Source: Telmatospirillum sp. J64-1 (GTDB lineage: Bacteria > Pseudomonadota > Alphaproteobacteria > Rhodospirillales > Magnetospirillaceae). From it: a DNA stretch of 64,000 nucleotides. Made by a program: the position numbers and the translations under genes. The notes under the pieces were generated by a model, which saw only the letters and a program-made list of their open reading frames with translations, was not told the DNA's origin and did no database searches. Positions within the stretch are counted from its first letter, which is position 1. Each line of letters starts with the position of its first letter. The DNA lies in contig NZ_SBHN01000004.1 in assembly GCF_006980715.1 (NCBI RefSeq), forward strand, positions 63,353 through 127,352, read 5' to 3'. Shown here in pieces: positions 1-7,802 of the stretch.

Positions 1-437
1 GCATAGATCCACGAGGTGCGCAGCTTCACCGCCGGATCGAGCCTGACCGTCTCGAACTTCTCCATCACGTCGCCGAAGACCGTGCCCATGGCGCAGCCCG
101 AGGTCTGGATGCGCTTCTTCAGCTTGTCCTCGTAATCGGTCTGGCGCGCGGTGCGCACCACCACCGTCTCGATCTCGGGATCGTAATCGACGCCGGTGAT
201 CTCGTCATCGGCATGCAGCATGTTCTGGTTCAGCAGATACCCCACCGCCAGATATTCGGGATAATCCCCGATGGTCATGGCGGTAACAATCTCGCGTGCG
301 TTGAGAAATATGGTCAGAGGACGCTCATTGATGATTGCAGCCTCGGTCTCTCGACCATCCTGGTCGATTCCCCTGATCATTTCATAAAGACGCGCATCCT
401 CGGAATCGGGGCGCAAGAGATACTGTTCTTCTTCCAT
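1..437 (-). CDS. fdhD: FdhD-type formate dehydrogenase accessory sulfurtransferase, C-terminus outside window
   Basis: Partial gene; the first about 145 residues are visible. FdhD carries sulfur from the IscS desulfurase to the molybdenum cofactor so that formate dehydrogenase can mature in the cytoplasm. The family pattern is clear: an ERPLTIFLNAREIV strand, then DYPEYLAVGYLLNQNML, the usual helix before the sulfur-transfer loop, and a loop read as SGCAMGTVFGD. In E. coli FdhD this loop carries two cysteines (CxxC); only one is present here. The ATG at 437 begins MEEEQYLLRP. The gene is divergent from a multi-cluster ferredoxin protein, a partner often found in alphaproteobacterial formate dehydrogenase loci. 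Family assignment is fairly secure; the effect of the single cysteine is unknown. Confidence 0.82.
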   Translation of the reverse strand, partial: MEEEQYLLRPDSEDARLYEMIRGIDQDGRETEAAIINERPLTIFLNAREIVTAMTIGDYPEYLAVGYLLNQNMLHADDEITGVDYDPEIETVVVRTARQTDYEDKLKKRIQTSGCAMGTVFGDVMEKFETVRLDPAVKLRTSWIY

Positions 438-536
438 TCCGGCCCTCCTGCCGCGTAGACTATGCGCCACGCATATTGGCCGACAAGCGCAAAGCGCCAT
501 AACGAAGCGGCCATGCGAGTGGTTTCAGGAGTAGAC

Positions 537-2540
537 ATGAAGGTCAGGGACAAGCGGGTTCTGGTCTGCTCGTGCGAAGGCACGATGCCGCTGGACCCGA
601 AGAAGATCGCCTCCGCTCTGGGGGCCGAAACGCCGGTCTTGCAGAGCCATCTCTGCCGCGCGCAAATCGACAATTTCCGTCAGGCCGCCTCCGAAGGCGA
701 GCGGCTGCTGGTCTGCTGTACGCAGGAAGCGCCGCTGTTTGCCGAAATCGCCGAGGAAACCGAAGCCGATGTCAGCTTCGTCAATATCCGCGAGACCGCC
801 GGTTGGTCCGACGAGGCGCCCCGAGCCACGGCCAAGATCGCCGCGCTGATCGCCGAGGCGGCGCTGGACCTGGAGCCTTCTTCCTCGGTCTCCATGTCCT
901 CGGAAGGCTCGGTGTTGGTCTGGGGCCATGACGAAGCGGCGCTGGAAGCCGCGCGCCGCCTCTCCGCCGGTCATGCCGTGACCTGCCTGCTGGGCCGTCC
1001 CGGCAACCTGATGCCCCCGGCGCGCCACGACTTCCCCTTGTTCAAGGGCGGCCTGCGCAACGTAAAGGGCCATCTGGGCGCCTTCCAGGTCAGCGTGGAC
1101 AGCCTGGCCGTCGCCGCGCCGTCAAGCCGCGGCAGCCTGGCCTTCGCCGCCCCCGTCCAGGGCAGCACGCTCAATTTCGACATCATCCTCGACGTCTCGG
1201 GCGAAGCCCCGCTCTTTCCCGGGACGCGCGACGGCTATCTGCGCGTCGATCCGCGCAAGCCGGGTGCGCTGGATGCCGCGCTGCTGGAAATCAACGGCCT
1301 TATCGGCGAATTCGAGAAGCCCCGCTACGTGCGCGTGGACGCGACCATCTGCGCCCATTCGCGCAACAGCAAGGTCGGCTGCACGCGCTGCCTGGATGCC
1401 TGCCCCACCGGCTCGATCCAGCCTGCGGGCGACCATATCTCCATCGACGCCCATGCCTGTTCGGGCCATGGCGCCTGCGCCAGCGTCTGCCCGACCGGGG
1501 CCATCACCTATGACCTGCCTGCGGCGGGAGGCATCTTCAAGCGCCTAACCACCCTGCTGTCGGCCTGGCGCTCGGCGGGCGGCACGGCGCCGGTGCTGCT
1601 GGTCCACGACCTGCGCCACGGCAGCGAGATGATCTCGACCATGGCCCGTCTCGGCTCGGGGCTGCCGGCCCATGTCCTGCCCTTCGCCATCAACGAAGTC
1701 ACCGCGCTGGGCTTGGACTTCCTGTTCGTGGCGCTGGCCCAGGGCGTGTCGCAGGTGGCCTTCCTGACGGGACCGGAACACCGCGACTCGCTGGCGCCGA
1801 TGCAGGGCAATGCCGCCCTCGTCAATGCCGCCATGGCCGGACTGGGCCACCAGGGCGAGCGCGTCGTCATCCTCGACGAGGCCGATCCCTTCGTCCTGGC
1901 CGATATCCTGCGCCGTCCCGCGCCCAAGCCGGTCTCGCCGGCCGCCGACTTCCTGCCGGCAGGCCGCAAGCGCCAGGTCATCGGCCTCGCCCTGACCCAT
2001 CTGCACGATACCGCCCCGCAGCCGGTCGAGGCCGTCTCCCTGCCCGAGGGCGCGCCCTTCGGCGGGCTGATCCTCGACCAGTCGGCCTGTACCCTCTGCC
2101 TGTCCTGCGTCAATGTCTGTCCGGTCAAGGCGCTGGGATCGAATCCGGATAAGCCGCAGCTCACCTTCCTGGAAAATGCCTGCGTGCAATGCGGCCTGTG
2201 CCGCGCCACCTGTCCGGAAAAGGCCATCACCCTGGATCCGCGCCTGGCCTTCACCGAAGCCACCCGCGTCCGTCAGGTGCTGAAGGAGGAAGAGCCCTTC
2301 GAATGCATCAAGTGCGGCAAGCCCTTCGGCACCAAGTCCTCGATCGAGCGCATGATCGGGCGTCTGTCGGGCCACTGGATGTTCAGCCAGCCGGGCAAGC
2401 TGGACCTGATCAAGATGTGCGAGGACTGTCGCGTCATCGTCCAGTTCGAAGCCGCGCAAGACCCCGAGGAACCGCCCCGCCTGCGGACCACCGAGGATTA
2501 CCTGCGCGAACGCGAGAAGAACAAGAACCAGTCCTCGTAG
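537..2540 (+). CDS. Large multi-[4Fe-4S] ferredoxin-domain protein
   Basis: A cytoplasmic electron-transfer protein of 667 residues. Starting at 537 places CAGGAG about 8 bases upstream; an upstream in-frame ATG at 462 has no such site. The first roughly 250 residues contain scattered cysteines (VLVCSCEG, LLVCCTQ) and a pseudo-Rossmann-like stretch. Clusters follow: CTRCLDACP, CSGHGACASVCP, then in the C-terminal third CTLCLSCVNVCP and CVQCGLCRATCP. The tail adds CIKCGKPFG and CEDCR, which may bind another metal. It is divergent from fdhD across a 99-base spacer, so a role in formate dehydrogenase electron transfer or maturation is likely but inferred. Gene and cofactor type are certain; the partner is not. 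Confidence 0.85.
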   Translation: MKVRDKRVLVCSCEGTMPLDPKKIASALGAETPVLQSHLCRAQIDNFRQAASEGERLLVCCTQEAPLFAEIAEETEADVSFVNIRETAGWSDEAPRATAKIAALIAEAALDLEPSSSVSMSSEGSVLVWGHDEAALEAARRLSAGHAVTCLLGRPGNLMPPARHDFPLFKGGLRNVKGHLGAFQVSVDSLAVAAPSSRGSLAFAAPVQGSTLNFDIILDVSGEAPLFPGTRDGYLRVDPRKPGALDAALLEINGLIGEFEKPRYVRVDATICAHSRNSKVGCTRCLDACPTGSIQPAGDHISIDAHACSGHGACASVCPTGAITYDLPAAGGIFKRLTTLLSAWRSAGGTAPVLLVHDLRHGSEMISTMARLGSGLPAHVLPFAINEVTALGLDFLFVALAQGVSQVAFLTGPEHRDSLAPMQGNAALVNAAMAGLGHQGERVVILDEADPFVLADILRRPAPKPVSPAADFLPAGRKRQVIGLALTHLHDTAPQPVEAVSLPEGAPFGGLILDQSACTLCLSCVNVCPVKALGSNPDKPQLTFLENACVQCGLCRATCPEKAITLDPRLAFTEATRVRQVLKEEEPFECIKCGKPFGTKSSIERMIGRLSGHWMFSQPGKLDLIKMCEDCRVIVQFEAAQDPEEPPRLRTTEDYLREREKNKNQSS

Positions 2541-2570
2541 AACATCACTGACAAAACCGGCCCCACAGCA

Positions 2571-2602
2571 AGATAGCCCCCCGCCCAAGCGGGGGGCTAT
2601 CT
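2571..2602. terminator. Perfect 14-bp hairpin after ferredoxin gene
   Basis: Two 14-base arms (AGATAGCCCCCCGC and its complement) surround a CCAA loop 30 bases after the stop at 2540. There is no T-tract on the plus strand, so it is either a hairpin protecting the 3' end or a weak terminator. Confidence 0.55.
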
Positions 2603-2657
2603 CACGACTGACGGGGAGACGTAACGCCGAAGCCGGGCCAGACCCTCGCAACCGGCT

Positions 2658-2711
2658 CCTTGGTGCCCTTGGTGGTTTCTTCATGCCGCAGGGGCCACCA
2701 AGACACCAAGG
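2658..2711. repeat. CTTGGTG/CACCAAG inverted repeat
   Basis: The left arm CCTTGGTGCCCTTGGTGG (2658-2675) is complementary, with one indel/mismatch, to CCACCAAGACACCAAGG (2695-2711). It is a non-coding palindromic repeat of a type that recurs in many bacterial spacers. No other copy was seen in this window. Confidence 0.6.
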
Positions 2712-2777
2712 CTTTGGAAGCCTGGAAATCCTGGCGCCGGGTGGAAGTGACGAGGAAAATGGCTTGCCGACACTTTA

Positions 2778-2804
2778 AGGCCCGCTGGAAAGCGGGCCTT
2801 TTTC
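2778..2804 (+). terminator. Rho-independent terminator
   Basis: AAGGCCCGCT, loop GGAA, AGCGGGCC, then TTTTT. It is oriented for plus-strand transcripts and probably ends read-through from the ferredoxin gene 240 bases upstream. Confidence 0.65.
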
Positions 2805-2836
2805 CTGTTCCGCATTCCTTTGACAAGGGGCTTTAG

Positions 2837-2962
2837 GGACACAGATGAACACAGATAGACACAGATGAAAGTGATTTCTCTTCTTAACCACTAGAGCGAT
2901 CACTTTCTCACAGCCCCAGACTTCCCCCCGTTTCCCAGCCCCATCTGTGTTCATCTGTGTCT
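2837..2962. repeat. ACACAGATGAA-type dispersed inverted repeat, copy 1
   Basis: The left arm holds three near-direct ACACAGAT units (2837-2870). The right arm CATCTGTGTTCATCTGTGT (2942-2960) is its inverted complement across about 70 bases of AT-richer sequence. A similarly organised copy lies at 29806-29919 and a decayed one at 16063-16142. Together with 2571-2804 it accounts for most of the 437-base spacer 2541-2977; no gene was seen there. Confidence 0.7.
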
Positions 2963-2977
2963 TCTTCTATATCCCCC

Positions 2978-4426
2978 TTACCATCCCGCCGAACGCTGGG
3001 CGGCGATCATCTGGCGGGCGGTCTGGGAGAATTCCACGGCGTCGCCCAGAGTGCGGATGCCGCGTTCCTCCAGCCGGGGCAGCAGGCGGGTGAAGACTTC
3101 CGCCGTCACCAGGGCGTCGCCCAGGGCGGTATGACGGGCGGTGACGTTGACCCCCAGGCGCAGGGCGATGGATTCCAGGTTGAGGTCGGTTTCCTTGGGA
3201 TCCAGGGCGGCCGAGAGCAGCAGCACGTCCAGCCAGGGCGGATCGCGCCAGGGCTGTCCGGCGGCTTTATAGGCCCGGCGCAGCATGGCGATGTCGTAAC
3301 CTGCATTGTGGCCGATGAAGACCGTGTTGGTCATTAGCGCGTTCAACTGCGGCACCACATGGCCGAAAGGCGGCGCATCGGCGACCATGGCATTGGTGAT
3401 GCCGTGAATGGCGGTCGAGCGGGCCGGGATGGAACGTCCCGGATTGACCAGGCAATCCATCACCACGCCGCGATAGATGCGGGTGCCATGGGTCCGCACG
3501 GCACCGATCGAGATGACGCTGTCATAGGTGACGTCCAGCCCGGTGGTTTCGGTATCCAGCACCAGGCCCGGCAATTCGGACAGCAGCGTATCGTCCAGCG
3601 GCGGCAAGGGTTCCGGTGGGCGGTCATGCATGTCCAAGGCATGCTCGACCTCGTGGAAATGCTCGACCTCTTCCGCCGAGAAAGTCAGCACGGCCCCCCG
3701 GTGCTCGCCGAAATCGGTGATGCGGGCATGGATTTCCTCGCCGTCCACGGTCAGCAGCACGGCCTCGATGGCGCGGCGATTGGCATTCCGCGCCCGTTCC
3801 ATGGCCTCGCTCAGGGAGTCGTAATCCAAGGCGGCATAGATCGAGGTTCCCACCGCCGCCCGCTGCTCGCCCAGCAGGCTTTTCCCCGCCGAATTGATCA
3901 GGCTGACCTGACCGCTTTCGGTGATGACCACGACCGCATCGCCCAGGGCGCCGATGACCGAGGCCAGGCGCTGGTCGGGACGGGCTTTTTCCAGGGCGCG
4001 GCCAGATGCGATCTCGACGATCAGGCGGGCCAGATGGCCGACTTCGTCCACCTGCGGCCCCTGCCAGCGCGTCACCAGACGCTCGGGCGGCACCTCGCCG
4101 CGCAGGGTCTGGTTCAACGCCACGCCCACCAGCTTGAGGTCCTCGAAATGATCGCGGAGCAGGTCCCACAGGATCCACAGCACCAATCCGCCCAGACCGG
4201 CCGCCAGCCCCACCAGCCAAACCGGGGGAACCAGATCGGGGACCACGCGGGGCATGAAGCCGATTCCGGCCAGGGCGACGAGGCTGAAGGCCTGGATCAG
4301 GAGAAGGGACTGGAACAGGCGCCGCGCACGCGGCTTGGCCTGGGGCAGCAGGGTGCGTTGCCCTGCCGAGGCAGGAGCATCCTCCACCGAAAGCATGTCG
4401 GTGGCCAGTTCAGAACGGAGATGCAT
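2978..4426 (-). CDS. Membrane-anchored PAS-domain DEDDh 3'-5' exonuclease (DnaQ-like)
   Basis: 482 residues. Two hydrophobic segments at about 41-60 and 70-90 anchor the protein. A HAMP-like linker follows, then a PAS-like domain (about 155-255, from ASVIGALGDAVVVI). The C-terminal half is an epsilon-type exonuclease with Exo I LDTETTGLD, Exo II GHNAGYDIAML and Exo III RHTALGDA, so the DEDDh residues are present. It should hydrolyse DNA or RNA 3' ends using two metal ions. The PAS domain suggests signal-controlled activity at the membrane, which is inference. AGGAG precedes the ATG at 4426, and a short ORF ends immediately upstream. It is not the replicative DnaQ, which lacks membrane and PAS segments. 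Confidence 0.85.
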   Translation of the reverse strand: MHLRSELATDMLSVEDAPASAGQRTLLPQAKPRARRLFQSLLLIQAFSLVALAGIGFMPRVVPDLVPPVWLVGLAAGLGGLVLWILWDLLRDHFEDLKLVGVALNQTLRGEVPPERLVTRWQGPQVDEVGHLARLIVEIASGRALEKARPDQRLASVIGALGDAVVVITESGQVSLINSAGKSLLGEQRAAVGTSIYAALDYDSLSEAMERARNANRRAIEAVLLTVDGEEIHARITDFGEHRGAVLTFSAEEVEHFHEVEHALDMHDRPPEPLPPLDDTLLSELPGLVLDTETTGLDVTYDSVISIGAVRTHGTRIYRGVVMDCLVNPGRSIPARSTAIHGITNAMVADAPPFGHVVPQLNALMTNTVFIGHNAGYDIAMLRRAYKAAGQPWRDPPWLDVLLLSAALDPKETDLNLESIALRLGVNVTARHTALGDALVTAEVFTRLLPRLEERGIRTLGDAVEFSQTARQMIAAQRSAGW

Positions 4427-4432
4427 GGCGCC

Positions 4433-4519
4433 TTACTCCTGGCAAGCCAGGAAGACGCGGATACCGGCAGGAATCACGATGCACCGGCGCCTTGGCCGGA
4501 ACGGGTCCAACAGTGCCAT
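4433..4519 (-). CDS. 28-residue upstream ORF, possible leader peptide
   Basis: The ORF begins MALLDPFRPRRRC and ends VFLACQE. It has an excellent ribosome binding site (GGGAGGAG, 7 bases before ATG 4519). Its stop codon at 4433-4435 lies directly after the AGGAG that serves the exonuclease start at 4426, so translation of the two could be coupled. The N-terminal half is basic and the C-terminal half hydrophobic. No family is recognised. It could instead be a chance ORF in the leader. Confidence 0.4.
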   Translation of the reverse strand: MALLDPFRPRRRCIVIPAGIRVFLACQE

Positions 4520-4810
4520 GATGACACTCCTCCCAAAAGTCGTGGCGTCCCTTTGTAAGAGGCATCTCGTTTCCCGGATGCCCTTCTCGCGGCTTAAGCC
4601 ATATTTATACATACCAAGTCTTGGCCTGCCCTTCCCCATCCCTTGCCGGCAGACACCGGATTCGGGCGAAGACTAGGGGGCAGCCACCAATTCCTTGGCA
4701 GGTGGAAGACTTCTAGCACTTCCCCTGCCTGGAAGCCACAATTTTAGAGGGATTTTAACCGGAAGGAATCCATCGCCGGCAGGCTGCGGCACGTGCTTGC
4801 CCGCAGCCCG

Positions 4811-4957
4811 TCAAATCCATGCCAGCCCGGCGGCGGCCAGGGTCGTGATGCCGACCAGATACCAGCCGCGCCTTTCCGGCCTCGCCCAACGGGACAGGGC
4901 CTCGATGGCGGCATGGACGATCGCCAGCATCGCCACGAATTTGAAAAGAAGGACCAT
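4811..4957 (-). CDS. Small hypothetical membrane protein (48 aa)
   Basis: Translation begins MVLLFKFVAMLAIVHAAIEAL and ends in a second hydrophobic stretch (GITTLAAAGLAWI), with a basic RWARPERRGW turn between them: a two-segment hairpin membrane topology. The start has only a weak GGGAAAG site. Family unknown; it lies alone between the exonuclease leader and the next small ORF. Confidence 0.4.
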   Translation of the reverse strand: MVLLFKFVAMLAIVHAAIEALSRWARPERRGWYLVGITTLAAAGLAWI

Positions 4958-5157
4958 CCGCTTTCCCAGGCCAGGTGACTCTTTCCCTAACCTAGGCAAT
5001 CGCAGGGGGAATTGCCAATGGCGTCGCCTTCTTGCAGGTTTGAGCCCACACCCGGCCGGACCGATGCCGGCTCCCCTTATTGATTTTGATGAGGGTGGGG
5101 TCGAGGTCCGTGACGGCCCCCGACAGGTGCGGGCAAAAACCAGTCTTGGGGGCAGCC

Positions 5158-5355
5158 TCAGTCGAGCGGGCCACCCTTCATCTTGATGCGGGCGACAGGC
5201 AGGCTGGGCACTTGGCGGGGGAAGGACAGCCGTACCGGCCAACCGGCGCAATGGATGGGGGCAGGCACGGCGGGCTTGGCCGCGCCGGGCCAGGACAGCC
5301 GGAACAGGATATCGTTCTTCTCGCTGGGGGTAAGGTCGAAATCGTTCTGCGCCAT
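5158..5355 (-). CDS. Hypothetical protein (65 aa)
   Basis: Starts MAQNDFDLTPSEKNDILFRL and is rich in proline through its second half. An AAAGGG ribosome binding site is present upstream of ATG 5355. No family, signal peptide or membrane segment is recognised. The amphipathic N-terminus and the charged, non-repetitive composition look like a real small protein rather than an antisense shadow, but there is no independent support. Confidence 0.42.
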   Translation of the reverse strand: MAQNDFDLTPSEKNDILFRLSWPGAAKPAVPAPIHCAGWPVRLSFPRQVPSLPVARIKMKGGPLD

Positions 5356-5444
5356 CAGCAGGGGGCCCTTTGAAACAAACCGGCGATGGGTTCATCCTAG
5401 CCGCCGCCGGCTACCCTTTGATGGCAGACATCTGACAATTTAGT

Positions 5445-5474
5445 TAAAAAGCGCTTCCGGATGAGCGGAAGCGC
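5445..5474 (-). terminator. Rho-independent terminator after phnN-like gene
   Basis: Nine-base stem (GCGCTTCCG with its complement, loop GATGAG) followed on the minus strand by TTTTT. It lies 19 bases beyond the stop at 5493 and probably ends the transcript containing the kinase and perhaps phoB. Confidence 0.8.
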
Positions 5475-5492
5475 CTGAAGGGGGACGAGGCC

Positions 5493-6098
5493 TCAGCGCA
5501 GGTTGGCGGCAGCCATCCCGGTGAGCATGGAACGGCGACGGCCGGTAGGCTGGGAAAAGCGGCCTTCGCGCAGGATCGACATCAGCCGCGGCAAGGCGGC
5601 TTCTATGCCGCCATCGGTCTGCAGCCGATGATCGGCCGCCACCGGCAGGGCATCACGGTCCAACCGGGTGACGATCAGGTCCAGCGCCTCGCCGCGCGCG
5701 GCCAGACGCCGACGCCGCAAGGGGCGGCTGGTGGTGACGAGGATCACCTCGACGGAGGAGAATTTGTTGCGGGCTTCCTCGACGACGGTGCGGGAAACCA
5801 TCGCTACGACGTTGCGGCCGGCATCCAGATCGTCGTGGATGCTGGCAGGAAGGGCGTAATTGGCGCCGTAGGCGCTCCAGGTCAAAGAAAAACCGTGATC
5901 CCGTCGCAAACGATCATATTGGGCGGGTGTCACGGCCTGATGTATTTCGCCCCCACCCATACTGTCCGAGCGGGTAATGATTCGTCTCGGGAAGACGAAG
6001 GCGTCGTCTTCCGCAAGCTTTCGTCGAGCCGCCTCGATAAGGTCCGCCTTACCGGCGCCGGAGGGGCCGACGATCAGATACAATACGCCTTGCGGCAT
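5493..6098 (-). CDS. phnN: PhnN-like ribose 1,5-bisphosphate phosphokinase / guanylate-kinase-fold protein
   Basis: 201 residues from ATG 6098, preceded by GAGGAG; a longer in-frame start at 6158 lacks a comparable site. The P-loop is IVGPSGAGKADLI (residues 9-21). IITRS and the later LVTTSRPLRRRRL stretch fit the PhnN subfamily of guanylate-kinase-like enzymes, which phosphorylates ribose 1,5-bisphosphate to PRPP in phosphonate use. No other phn gene is visible; the neighbour is phoB, so control by phosphate supply is plausible. The exact substrate is inferred, and another nucleotide-kinase role cannot be excluded. Confidence 0.72.
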   Translation of the reverse strand: MPQGVLYLIVGPSGAGKADLIEAARRKLAEDDAFVFPRRIITRSDSMGGGEIHQAVTPAQYDRLRRDHGFSLTWSAYGANYALPASIHDDLDAGRNVVAMVSRTVVEEARNKFSSVEVILVTTSRPLRRRRLAARGEALDLIVTRLDRDALPVAADHRLQTDGGIEAALPRLMSILREGRFSQPTGRRRSMLTGMAAANLR

Positions 6099-6205
6099 CT
6101 CTCTGCTCCTCTCGTCTCTCTTACCCTCTGATCTGGCGATAAGGATACTATTACTCAATCTGTCATTGGAGCTATCATCCTTTGGTGGTCATTCTCCTGC
6201 CCCAC

Positions 6206-6904
6206 CTACACTCCAACCGGATTGACATCCAGCGCATAGCCCGCCGCCCGGACGGTGCGGATAAGATCGGCCTCCTCGCCTGCGTTCAACGCCTTGCGCA
6301 GGCGGCGGATATGCACATCGACCGTACGCGGCTCGACATAGATGTCGGGCCCCCAGACGGCGTTGAGCAGTTCCTCGCGTGAGAAGACGCAGCCCGGATG
6401 CTGCAACAGGAATTGCAGCAGGCGGAATTCGGTGGGTCCCAGATGAATCGACCGGCCGCCGCGGGTGACACGATGGCCGGTCAGGTCCATCGAGATATCT
6501 TCATAGGTCAATTCGCCCTTGGCCTGGGCCGGCTGCACGCGGCGCAGCAGCGCCTTGATGCGGGCCAGCAGTTCAGGCAGCGAGAAGGGCTTGGTGATGT
6601 AGTCGTCGGCCCCCGTATTGAGCCCCCGGATCTTGTCGCCCTCCTCGCCCCGCGCGGTCACCATGATGATGGGCAGGTCGCGGGTACGCGGCTTGCGGCG
6701 CAGCTGGCGGCAGACTTCGATCCCCGACATGACCGGCAGCATCCAGTCCAACACCACCAGATCGGGATTGGCCTCGGCGATGACCGTCAGCGCTTCTTCG
6801 CCGTCGACGGCCTCGCAGACGCGATAGCCTTCCTTTTCGAGATTGTAGCGCAGCATGGTAGCCAGCGGCGCTTCGTCCTCGACGATCATGACCAGTGGCT
6901 TCAT
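6206..6904 (-). CDS. phoB: Phosphate regulon response regulator PhoB
   Basis: 232 residues. The N-terminal receiver has the acidic pair VEDE, phospho-acceptor Asp in VVLDWMLP, Thr in MVTARG and Lys in ITKPFS. A C-terminal OmpR-type winged helix runs from about residue 130, with GPTEFRLLQFLLQHPG, VWG and EPRTVDVHIRRLRKAL. The start at 6904 gives the usual PhoB length and has a GGAAG site; upstream codons to 6970 look like leader. It directly follows pstB. No phoU separates them and no phoR sensor is adjacent, so the partner kinase must be encoded elsewhere. Confidence 0.93.
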   Translation of the reverse strand: MKPLVMIVEDEAPLATMLRYNLEKEGYRVCEAVDGEEALTVIAEANPDLVVLDWMLPVMSGIEVCRQLRRKPRTRDLPIIMVTARGEEGDKIRGLNTGADDYITKPFSLPELLARIKALLRRVQPAQAKGELTYEDISMDLTGHRVTRGGRSIHLGPTEFRLLQFLLQHPGCVFSREELLNAVWGPDIYVEPRTVDVHIRRLRKALNAGEEADLIRTVRAAGYALDVNPVGV

Positions 6905-6983
6905 CTTCCAGGCCCCTTCCAGTCTTGCTGCCCACGGCGCCCCCCAGGGCCGTGGGCAAGAGTCACACAAGATCGGATATACC

Positions 6984-7793
6984 TCAACCGAAACGTCCAG
7001 TGATATAGCCTTGGGTCAGGCTGTGCCGAGGAGTGGTGAACATTTCCTCGGTCTCGCCCACTTCGATCAGCTCGCCCAGATGGAAGAAGGCGGTCTTCTG
7101 CGAGACGCGGGCGGCCTGCTGCATGGAATGGGTGACGATGACGATGGTGAAGTTCTGCCGCAATTCGTCGATGAGTTCCTCCACCTTGGCCGTGGCGATG
7201 GGGTCCAGCGCCGAACAGGGTTCGTCCATCAGGATCACTTCGGGGCTGACGGCGATGGCGCGGGCGATGCACAGGCGCTGCTGCTGGCCGCCCGACAGGC
7301 CGGTGCCGGATTCTTCCAGCCGGTCCTTGACCTCGGCCAGCAGGCCCGCCTTCTCCAGGCTGGTCATCACGATCTCGTCCAGCTCGTCGCGGGTGTTGGC
7401 CATGCCGTGGATACGCGGGCCGTAGGCCACATTCTCGTAGATCGACTTGGGGAAGGGATTGGGCTTCTGGAAAACCATCCCCACCCGCGCCCGCAGCAGC
7501 ACCGGATCGAGTTCCCGGTCATAGATGTCCTGGCCGTCCAGCATCAGGCTGCCGGAGACCGAGGCCCCCTCGATCAGGTCGTTCATGCGGTTGATGCAGC
7601 GCAGGAAGGTGGACTTGCCGCAGCCCGACGGACCGATCAGCGCGGTCACCTGGTTGCATTCCATGTCCAGGTCCACATGCTTGAGCGCCAGCTTGTCGCC
7701 ATAGCGCACACAGACATCGCGGGCGGACACCTTGACCATCCGGCGGTCGGTTTCCAACGGCTTGGAATGAGGAGTGTTGGCAAAGGAGTTCAT
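6984..7793 (-). CDS. pstB: Phosphate ABC transporter ATP-binding protein PstB
   Basis: 269 residues. Energises high-affinity phosphate uptake from the cytoplasmic face of the Pst transporter. Walker A is [13 protein letters not shown], the signature is [14 protein letters not shown], Walker B is [13 protein letters not shown], and the switch His is in [15 protein letters not shown] after the P-loop is diagnostic of PstB. It starts 9 bases after the pstA stop, in the order pstS-pstC-pstA-pstB-phoB. The first 18 residues are an extra tail before MVKVSARDV. Confidence 0.96.
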   Translation of the reverse strand: MNSFANTPHSKPLETDRRMVKVSARDVCVRYGDKLALKHVDLDMECNQVTALIGPSGCGKSTFLRCINRMNDLIEGASVSGSLMLDGQDIYDRELDPVLLRARVGMVFQKPNPFPKSIYENVAYGPRIHGMANTRDELDEIVMTSLEKAGLLAEVKDRLEESGTGLSGGQQQRLCIARAIAVSPEVILMDEPCSALDPIATAKVEELIDELRQNFTIVIVTHSMQQAARVSQKTAFFHLGELIEVGETEEMFTTPRHSLTQGYITGRFG

Positions 7794-7802
7794 TCTACTG
7801 TC

